From: Deltaproteobacteria bacterium
Lineage (GTDB): Bacteria; Myxococcota_A; Bradymonadia; UBA7976; VGTA01
Direction: 5' to 3'
NCBI GenBank assembly: GCA_016874875.1
Contig: VGTA01000266.1
Coordinates: forward strand, 1-5,540
DNA length: 5,540 nt
Of the stretch, positions 1 through 5,094 are shown in pieces (positions within the stretch are counted from its first letter, which is position 1; each line of letters opens with the position of its first letter). The translations under genes and the position numbers were made by a program. The notes below the pieces were generated by a model. The model was not told the origin of the DNA. It did no database searches and saw nothing but the letters and a program-made list of their open reading frames with translations.

Positions 1-543
1 AAAGTCCACGCTCGCCGAGAGGGGCAGGGGCCGCTGCAGGCGCAGGGCGCTCAGCGCCAGCCCCGGACTCCACTCCACCTCCACCCCCCAGAGGCCCCAG
101 TCGCCCACCCAGCGCCCCTCGAGAGAGTAGGTGAGGGCGGCGCGCGCGCCCGGGGCGAGGCAGAGGGCGCGGGGCAGCAGGGCGCCGTCGGGGCCGCGCA
201 GGGAGACGCGGAGCCCCTCGAGGTGCGCCGCGGTGGGGTTGTGGAGCGAGAGCGTCACGGCGGCGCGCCCCCCGCGGCGCAGGGCGAGCGCCGGGGCGTC
301 CCACGAGAGCTGCAGCGCGCCGAGGCGCGCCCGCCGCGCCGGGCGCTCTAGGAGCTCCACCCAGCGCAGCGCCGCGAGGCAGAAGGCGAGCGCCACCGCC
401 TGCGCGCCGGCGGAGGAGAGGAGCGCGGCGGCGAGCAGCACCCCCACGCGGCCGCTAGAGAAGAGCTGCCCGAAGGGGGTGTCGGAGAGGGTGAGCGTGT
501 CGCGCGCCTCGTCGAGCGCCCGCGGGGGGGGGCGCGGGCTCAC
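1..543 (-). CDS. DUF58 family membrane protein, N-terminal part (runs off the left edge)
   Basis: This reading frame is open from a GTG at 543 to the window edge, giving 181 codons, and its 3' end lies outside. The GTG overlaps the TGA of the MoxR gene as GTGA, the usual sign of translational coupling. I see no clear Shine-Dalgarno. Residues 1-30 form a short polar head. Residues about 31-59 are a hydrophobic segment or hairpin (GRVGVLLAAALLSSAGAQ onward), followed by a basic stretch (RPARRAR, 67-73). Residues 74-181 are beta-rich and match the DUF58 N-terminal pattern: a LALRRGGRAAVTLSLHN stretch, then EGRWVGDWGLWGV, the point where DUF58 proteins carry their RG-x-W/Y and GL motifs. The von Willebrand A-like half, with any metal-binding DxSxS, would lie beyond base 1. 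DUF58 proteins are membrane-anchored and encoded next to MoxR ATPases, which probably remodel them. A C9 run sits in codons 4-7. The family call rests on pattern and context. Confidence 0.82.
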   Translation of the reverse strand, partial: MSPRPPPRALDEARDTLTLSDTPFGQLFSSGRVGVLLAAALLSSAGAQAVALAFCLAALRWVELLERPARRARLGALQLSWDAPALALRRGGRAAVTLSLHNPTAAHLEGLRVSLRGPDGALLPRALCLAPGARAALTYSLEGRWVGDWGLWGVEVEWSPGLALSALRLQRPLPLSASVDF

Positions 544-1775
544 GGCAGCGGCGCGGGCGGGCGGCGGGGGCTCGGCCCGCTGTAGGGGGTGGCGGCGAGC
601 ACCTCGCGGAGCAGCCCCTCCGCCGTCGCGCCCTCGAACTCCGCCTCGGGGGTGAGGCGGACGCGGTGGGCGAGGGCGACGGGGGCGAGGGCGATGGGGT
701 CGTCGGGACTCACGAAATCGCGCCCCCGCGACAGCGCGCGCGCCTTGGCGAGGCGGAGGAGCGACAGCCCCGCGCGCGGGCTCGCCCCGGTGGCGGCGGC
801 GGGGTGGGCGCGGGTGGCGCGCGTGAGCTGCACCACAAAGCGCGCCAGCTCTGGGTGCACGTAGACCTCATCGGCGAGCGCCTGCAGCACCAGCACCCGC
901 TCGGGGCTCAGGAGGGGGCGCGGGAGCGGGCGCGCGCGCTCGTAGGTGGTCATCATCTCGAGCTCCGCGCGCTCGGAGGGGTAGCCGAGGTCGAGCTTGA
1001 GCGCGAAGCGGTCGAGCTGCGCCTCCGGGAGCGCGTACACCCCCGCCTGCTCCTTGGGATTCTGCGTGGCGAGCGTAAAGAAGGGACTCGGCAGCGGGTG
1101 GGGGTGCCCGTCGAGGGTGACCTGCGCCTCCTGCATCGCCTCGAGCAGCGCCGACTGCGTCTTGGCGGGGGCGCGGTTGAGCTCGTCGGCCAAGAGGACG
1201 TGGGTGAAGATGGGCCCGCGGTGCACCTCAAAGCGCCGCTCCTGCGGGTTAAAGACGGCGCCGCCGAGGATGTCGGCGGGGAGGAGGTCGGGGGTGAGCT
1301 GCACGCGCTTGAGGGGGCAGCCGCACACCGCCGCCACGCTCTGCGCGAGGGTGGTCTTGGCCACCCCCGGCACCCCCTCGAGCAGCACGTGCCCGCGCGC
1401 GATGAGCGCCACGAGAATCAGCTCCGCGTGGGGCTCATCGGAGAGGTAGGCGCGGCGCGCCTCCTGCACGCACTCACGGAAGATGAGCGCGGCGCGCTCA
1501 AAGCGGCTCGCGCTGGGGCGCTCGCCGCGCCCGCCGCGCTCACCGCGCCCGGCGGACTCCGAGGAGTCCGGGGAGCCCGGGGCCTCCGGGGACCCCGAGG
1601 CCTCCGGGGACGCGAGAGGATGAGGGGCACCGGGGGACTCAGGGACGGCTGGGAGGACGGAGAGGGGCGTCATGGAGGACTCCGCGAAGGGCGCGCCGCG
1701 CGGGGGCGGCGCGAGGGGGGCGAGGGCGAGCGCCTCAAGATTCCTCAAGGCGCCGCCGGAGTCGAGAGAGGACAT
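540..1775 (-). CDS. MoxR-family AAA+ ATPase
   Basis: A cytoplasmic AAA+ ATPase of the MoxR branch, whose members are thought to act as chaperone-like remodelling factors for DUF58 or von Willebrand A partners. Visible motifs in the 411-residue form are Walker A GVPGVAKT (134-141), Walker B VLLADE (193-198) running into the MoxR-typical LNRAPAKTQSALLEAMQE, sensor 1 ATQNP (236-240), LDRF with the likely arginine finger R256, and sensor 2 GASPRAG (330-336, R334). All catalytic elements are intact. The core from about residue 92 has the usual family length. In front of it is a Ser/Pro/Glu/Gly-rich, probably disordered extension with a six-residue repeat. The start is uncertain. The first ATG (1775) overlaps the upstream gene by 41 bp and has no Shine-Dalgarno. 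An internal ATG at 1673 has GGAG six bases upstream and gives 377 residues. I kept the long form because codon third positions stay almost all G/C upstream of 1673. The stop overlaps the DUF58 GTG. Confidence 0.95.
   Translation of the reverse strand: MSSLDSGGALRNLEALALAPLAPPPRGAPFAESSMTPLSVLPAVPESPGAPHPLASPEASGSPEAPGSPDSSESAGRGERGGRGERPSASRFERAALIFRECVQEARRAYLSDEPHAELILVALIARGHVLLEGVPGVAKTTLAQSVAAVCGCPLKRVQLTPDLLPADILGGAVFNPQERRFEVHRGPIFTHVLLADELNRAPAKTQSALLEAMQEAQVTLDGHPHPLPSPFFTLATQNPKEQAGVYALPEAQLDRFALKLDLGYPSERAELEMMTTYERARPLPRPLLSPERVLVLQALADEVYVHPELARFVVQLTRATRAHPAAATGASPRAGLSLLRLAKARALSRGRDFVSPDDPIALAPVALAHRVRLTPEAEFEGATAEGLLREVLAATPYSGPSPRRPPAPLP
1557..1610 (-). repeat. In-frame 18-bp repeat encoding SPEAxG units in the MoxR N-terminus
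   Basis: Three imperfect 18-bp units encode roughly SPEASG-SPEAPG-SPDSSE (residues 56-73 of the long MoxR form). The 12-mer GGCCTCCGGGGA occurs at 1581-1592 and again at 1599-1610, exactly 18 bp apart. The result is an acidic, proline-spaced linker, probably unstructured and prone to length change by slippage. Confidence 0.75.
1680..1683 (-). promoter_or_regulatory. Candidate ribosome binding site for an internal MoxR start
   Basis: On the minus strand GGAG (1683-1680) is followed by six bases and then ATG at 1673-1671. The plus-strand gene at 5095 has the same arrangement, GGAG with a six-base spacer. It could be the true MoxR start, which would leave a 61-bp gap after the upstream gene. 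The reading frame still looks coding in base composition upstream of it, so the choice is open. Confidence 0.4.
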
Positions 1776-4700
1776 AGAGCGCGCCGGCGGCGCAGAGCAG
1801 TCGCGCGCCGTGCCCCTCGGGGTCTAGGACGTCCTGCGCGAGCGCCCCGAGCGCGCGCCCCTGCCGCCCGAGCGCCTCGAGGAGCGCGCGCAGCGCCCTC
1901 GCCGCCTTCTCCCCCGCCTCCTCCCCCGCCTCCTCCCCCGCCTCCCCGTCCCCCGCCGCGCCCCTCCCCCTGTCGCTCGGCGGCGTGAGGTGAGAGGAGG
2001 AGGTGAGGAGCGTGACGGCGCACAGCGGCGCCCCTGGGGGCGACGGGGGGTCGTGGGCGGCCGACCGGCGCCGCGCCGTCTCGCGCGCCACGTACCGCTC
2101 TAGAGGCGTCGGCGCCCCGTCCGGCAGCAGCTGATCGCTCAAGGCGGCGGCGTCCCCGAGGACAAAGAGCGCGCCCGCGCCGTACTGAAAGTGGTAGCCC
2201 GCGGAGTCCCCCGCCGCGTCCACCCACAGGGGCGTCAGCGCGGAGCGGAGCACCGCCGGCGACTCCGTAAAGGTGACCGCCTGCGCGCCCACGAAGGGCG
2301 ACGCGGGCGTCGCGGCGGACGCCGAGAGCCACCAGAGCGCCCGCAGGCGCGGCGGAGTCCCCTGGGGGGGGGCGGAGGCGGCGAAGCCCATGACCGCGAG
2401 CGGCTCACGCGCCGCCGCGAGCGACCGCTCATCGAGCAGGAGCGCCGCGCGCCCCCCCGCTTGAATCCACCCCGCGAGCCCATCGAGCGGCGCGCGCGGC
2501 GCCACGAGCAGCAGCAGCTCACGCGTGGGCACCTCCGCCAGCGAGACGCGCCCCATGGGCACGTGGACCGCCGCGCCGCAGACCTCCTCAAAGGCGAGGG
2601 CCAGCCGAGACCAGCTCAGCGCCCCCGCCAGCGGCGACGGCGGCCCCAGCGGCGCCCCCCCCGCCCCCGGCGCCCCCCCCGCCCCCGGCGCCCCCCCCGC
2701 CTCCGGCGCCCAGAGGAGGAGGGCGGCGAGGAGGGCCCCCGCCCCGCCCCGCGCCAGCGCCCCCTGCGCGGCGGCGAGGGGCGCCGGCGGGCGGGGCGGC
2801 GGGGCGCTCGGCGCGCCGCGGCGCGCGTCCGCCGGCGGGAAGCACAGCTGCGGGCGACCGCCGCACAGCCCCCACCCCAGCGCCGGCAGGCGCGCCGCCC
2901 TGTCCGCCGCGAGCGCCCCGGCGGGGGACTCGTAGAGGGCGGCCTCCGCCTCCGCGAGCAGCGCCGCGCGCCCCCCCTCGCCGCGCGCCATCAGGTCATC
3001 AGCGATGCGCGCGAGGGGGAGGCGCCCAAAGGAATCCGGGAGGGCGAGGCGGAGCTGGCGCTTGAGCGCGTCGCGCGCCGGCCAGAGGGGCAGAGTGAGC
3101 AGGGCGGCGGCGGCGAGCCCCCGCGGGCGCTCCACGGCGAGCGGCTCGTAGCCCTCCGCGACGGCCCAGAGCCACAGCCCGGGCGCGCGCGGGTCAGCGT
3201 CGTCCTCGGCGGCGTCCGCTGAGGCGGAGGCGACGGGCGCGGGGGCGCGCTCGCCCGCGCGCACCTGCACAGACGCGCGCACCGCCGCCGCCGGGGGGAG
3301 CGGCGCCGCGGTCACCCACGGCGACAGCAGCCCTGGCGGCGTGACCACGAGGACGCGCCCGGCGAGGGGCTGGCGCGTGAGGGCGTCGCGGAGCTCCACG
3401 CGCAGGAGCGCGCCCCCGTGATCGCTCCCGTTCGCGCCCCTGAGCGCGCGCCCTCCCTCCCCGCCCAGCCCCTTGACCTCCGAGGCGCCCAGGAGGCGGA
3501 GCGACACGTCGAGCGGCGCCGCATCGCCCCCCTCCTCCCCCTCCCCCTCGCCGCCCTCGCGCCGCGCGCGCCGCAGGAGGGGCGCGGCGGCGAGGAGCGC
3601 GAAGAGCGCGGCGAGCCCCGCGCGCGCCCAGGGCGCCAGCGCCGAGAGGGGGGCGACGGGCGACGCGAGTCGCAGCCGCGCCGGGCGCGCCAGGGGCGTG
3701 GGGGCGACGTCCTCCACGCGCACGCTGAGAGGCGCCCCGCCGCGCGGCGGCGCCCCGACCTCTAGGCGCCACTCCCCTCGCGCGTCGAGCAGGCTCTCGG
3801 CGAGCGTGTGCTCCTCTGCGGTCCCCTCCCCCGCCACCAAGCGAGCGCGCAGGCGTGGGCGCGTCGCCGCCCACCGCGCCCCCCACGGCCGCCCCTCCCC
3901 GGGGCGCGCCCCCCCGCGCCACGCCACGCGCCCCCCCCACCCGCGCTCCACCGCCGTCAGCTCCAAGGCCACCGCCCCCGTCGCCACCACCATGAGGTGC
4001 GCGTCGCTGATTCGCTGCCAGCGCGTCCGCGGGCTGCGCGCCGAGAGCACCGTGCAGCCCACCTCCCGCGGCGCAAACACCCCCGCCCCCTCCCCCTCCG
4101 CCGCGAGCAGCGCCCCCCCCACGGCCTCCAGCGGCGCCCCGGAGGGCGCCCCGAGCTCCTCCTCGCGCGGCGCGCAGGGGCGGGCGGTGAGGAGCGGGAG
4201 GAGCGAGCGGGCGGAGGGGAGGGTCACCTCGGGGGGGAGCGTGAGCGAGGGGGCGTAGCGGAGCGGCGCGTCGCTGAGGAGCGACACGCGCGACACGCCG
4301 GATTCGCGGGCGTCGCCGGGGGCGCCAGGGGCGCTGGGCGGCTCAAGCGCCCGCAGCTCCCACGCGCCGATGAGGTACTGCGGCGTGAAGGACGCCAGGA
4401 GCGCCATGTCCCTCGTCGTCTCCCCTCTCACCCGCAGCGGGATCGACACGGGGGACAGGGGGGGGGGCGCGCCCGGCAGGCTGAGGTGGTGTAGCCCGAG
4501 CTTGTGGACGCAGGCGAGCGGGAACAGCGACGAGAGCGCGCCTCGGTCAACGCTCCGGTATGACCACCGCGCCGCGCACATCACCCCCACCTCTAGGTCG
4601 AGGGGCTCGCCGCGGGGCGAGGTGAGCGTGGCGTTGAGGAGGACCTCCATCTCCGTCCCCAGGGGCGGCGCCAGCGGCGCCCCCGGGGCGGCGTCGTGGA

Positions 4701-4881
4701 CCCAGCGCGTGAGGAGAGCATAGCGCGACGCGGTGAGCGTTGGTTTCGTCACGACCACGAGCGGCATACCGCCCGCCGCGCTCGGGTGCAGGGGGCTGAG
4801 GAGGGCGCCGACGAGCGCCCAGGCGGCGAGGCGGGCGCGGCGGGGGCGGCGGGCGCGGCGTTTGGCGGGTGTGCGAAACAA
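1735..4881 (-). CDS. Large membrane-anchored protein with C-terminal DUF4350-like domain
   Basis: This 1048-residue protein is not named by any family I know over its full length. It starts at a TTG; an in-frame TGA lies five codons upstream, and GAGGGG sits eight bases before the TTG. Residues 1-38 look like a signal peptide: Arg/Lys-rich, then AAWALVGALLSPLHPSAAG. Residues about 40-415 are beta-rich and probably outside the cytoplasm, with cysteines at 102, 124, 236 and 276. A membrane helix follows at about 417-435, ending in RRARRE. Residues 490-585 resemble a carboxypeptidase-regulatory or Cna-B fold (RDALTRQPLAGRVLVV, later AVAEGYEPL). Residues about 605-665 are helical. A second hydrophobic segment lies near 712-725, then a GAGGAP repeat. 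Residues about 755-935 resemble DUF4350: a GGRAALLLDER strand and YGAGALFVLGDAAALSDQLL. A short hydrophobic C-terminus (1027-1039) ends in RLRRRLEES. Typical DUF4350 proteins are less than half this size. DUF4350 next to MoxR and DUF58 is a known arrangement. The reading frame is certain; the domain calls are inference. Confidence 0.88.
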   Translation of the reverse strand: MFRTPAKRRARRPRRARLAAWALVGALLSPLHPSAAGGMPLVVVTKPTLTASRYALLTRWVHDAAPGAPLAPPLGTEMEVLLNATLTSPRGEPLDLEVGVMCAARWSYRSVDRGALSSLFPLACVHKLGLHHLSLPGAPPPLSPVSIPLRVRGETTRDMALLASFTPQYLIGAWELRALEPPSAPGAPGDARESGVSRVSLLSDAPLRYAPSLTLPPEVTLPSARSLLPLLTARPCAPREEELGAPSGAPLEAVGGALLAAEGEGAGVFAPREVGCTVLSARSPRTRWQRISDAHLMVVATGAVALELTAVERGWGGRVAWRGGARPGEGRPWGARWAATRPRLRARLVAGEGTAEEHTLAESLLDARGEWRLEVGAPPRGGAPLSVRVEDVAPTPLARPARLRLASPVAPLSALAPWARAGLAALFALLAAAPLLRRARREGGEGEGEEGGDAAPLDVSLRLLGASEVKGLGGEGGRALRGANGSDHGGALLRVELRDALTRQPLAGRVLVVTPPGLLSPWVTAAPLPPAAAVRASVQVRAGERAPAPVASASADAAEDDADPRAPGLWLWAVAEGYEPLAVERPRGLAAAALLTLPLWPARDALKRQLRLALPDSFGRLPLARIADDLMARGEGGRAALLAEAEAALYESPAGALAADRAARLPALGWGLCGGRPQLCFPPADARRGAPSAPPPRPPAPLAAAQGALARGGAGALLAALLLWAPEAGGAPGAGGAPGAGGAPLGPPSPLAGALSWSRLALAFEEVCGAAVHVPMGRVSLAEVPTRELLLLVAPRAPLDGLAGWIQAGGRAALLLDERSLAAAREPLAVMGFAASAPPQGTPPRLRALWWLSASAATPASPFVGAQAVTFTESPAVLRSALTPLWVDAAGDSAGYHFQYGAGALFVLGDAAALSDQLLPDGAPTPLERYVARETARRRSAAHDPPSPPGAPLCAVTLLTSSSHLTPPSDRGRGAAGDGEAGEEAGEEAGEKAARALRALLEALGRQGRALGALAQDVLDPEGHGARLLCAAGALYVLSRLRRRLEES
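1909..1944 (-). repeat. Three perfect 12-bp tandem repeats, coding for GEEA units
   Basis: The unit CTCCCCCGCCTC (plus strand) is repeated three times without change. It is in frame and gives an acidic EAGEEAGEEAGEKA stretch at about residues 980-993 of the 1048-residue protein, just before a helical segment near its C-terminus. Perfect identity suggests recent slippage. Confidence 0.85.
2651..2710 (-). repeat. 18-bp tandem repeat encoding a GAGGAP linker
   Basis: The unit GGCGCCCCCCCCGCCCCC starts at 2651, 2669 and 2687, with one mismatch in the third copy and a partial fourth at 2705. It is in frame in the 1048-residue protein and encodes EAGGAP-GAGGAP-GAGGAP at about residues 727-744. This is a flexible linker between the second hydrophobic segment and the DUF4350-like domain. 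Confidence 0.85.
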
Positions 4882-4895
4882 CTTCCCTGCCCCTC
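4882..4895 (-). promoter_or_regulatory. Ribosome binding site of the DUF4350-like gene
   Basis: On the minus strand GAGGGG (4895-4890) stands eight bases before TTG at 4881. The in-frame TGA at 4896-4894 rules out an upstream start, and the encoded Arg-rich signal peptide favours this TTG over the later ATG at 4767. Confidence 0.6.
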
Positions 4896-4949
4896 ACGCC
4901 GCGCGGCGCTCACGGCGCGCGCTCGGCGTGTTCGGTTGACTTGACTAGG

Positions 4950-4966
4950 AGAGTGTTTAACACTCT
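4950..4966. promoter_or_regulatory. Perfect 17-bp palindrome, probable operator
   Basis: AGAGTGTT-T-AACACTCT has two perfect 8-bp arms around one T. It overlaps the best minus-strand -10 candidate, so a bound dimeric regulator could block transcription there. The AGAGT half-word recurs at 4976-4980. I could not match it to a known regulator's consensus, and no regulator gene is in the window. Confidence 0.6.
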
Positions 4967-5042
4967 GCGGGCGCGAGAGTCGACCGCTTTTGGCGCGCGC
5001 GGGGCTCGGCCCCTATGCCCAACACGCACCAACACCCCGAGG

Positions 5043-5077
5043 GCGCCCGCGCGTGTGGCGGCGAGCGCTATTTTTTT
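5043..5077 (+). terminator. GC hairpin followed by T7: terminator-like or attenuator-like
   Basis: GCGC (5043-5046) and CCGC (5047-5050) can pair with GCGG (5058-5061) and GCGC (5065-5068), with a seven-base loop and a three-base bulge. TA and then seven T (5071-5077) follow. This has the shape of an intrinsic terminator on the plus strand. It lies only 17 bases before the ATG of the plus-strand gene, so it would act as an attenuator in that leader rather than ending another gene. The stem is imperfect, and the T-run could instead be an AT-rich promoter element. Confidence 0.3.
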
Positions 5078-5084
5078 ATTCCTT

Positions 5085-5088
5085 GGAG
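5085..5088 (+). promoter_or_regulatory. Ribosome binding site of the plus-strand gene
   Basis: GGAG is followed by a six-base spacer and ATG at 5095. This fixes the start of the right-hand gene and argues against the out-of-frame ATG at 5015. Confidence 0.65.
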
Positions 5089-5094
5089 CGCCTC

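Larger units (their letters stand above)
4882..5094. promoter_or_regulatory. Divergent intergenic control region
   Basis: This 213-bp gap between the two divergent starts is AT-richer than anything else here and must hold promoters for both directions. A weak minus-strand match is TCGACT (4983-4978), 17 bases, TTAAAC (4960-4955). Its start point would fall near 4948, about 67 bases before the TTG. On the plus strand TTGAC is repeated (TTGACTTGACT, 4936-4946) but no convincing -10 lies at the right distance. GGGGC-TCG-GCCCC (5001-5013) is a small perfect hairpin. No small open reading frame with coding-like codon use was recognised. Confidence 0.5.

Noticed and set aside
131..655. 174-codon plus-strand frame at the left edge
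   Set aside because: It is antisense to the DUF58 N-terminus, which is coupled to MoxR by GTGA and fits the family pattern.
1554..1569. Inverted repeat GGACTCC-GA-GGAGTCC, considered as a regulatory hairpin
   Set aside because: It lies inside the low-complexity Ser/Glu coding repeat of MoxR, has a two-base centre and no T-run, and is most simply explained by the codons.
666..1988. 440-codon plus-strand open frame opposite the MoxR gene
   Set aside because: It lies antisense to a gene with intact Walker A, Walker B and sensor motifs. Its translation is low-complexity Arg/Gly/Glu and ends in a poly-proline tract. It is a shadow produced by the GC-rich third positions of the real genes.
2191..3222. 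343-codon plus-strand open frame, and similar frames at 3473-4258 and 3808-4494
   Set aside because: All are antisense to the 1048-codon gene, are dominated by Arg/Pro/Gly runs, and show no domain-like pattern.
3194..3940. 248-codon minus-strand frame inside the large gene
   Set aside because: It is an out-of-frame shadow with Gly/Ala/Arg monotony. The overlapping long frame carries the signal peptide, membrane helices and DUF4350-like pattern.
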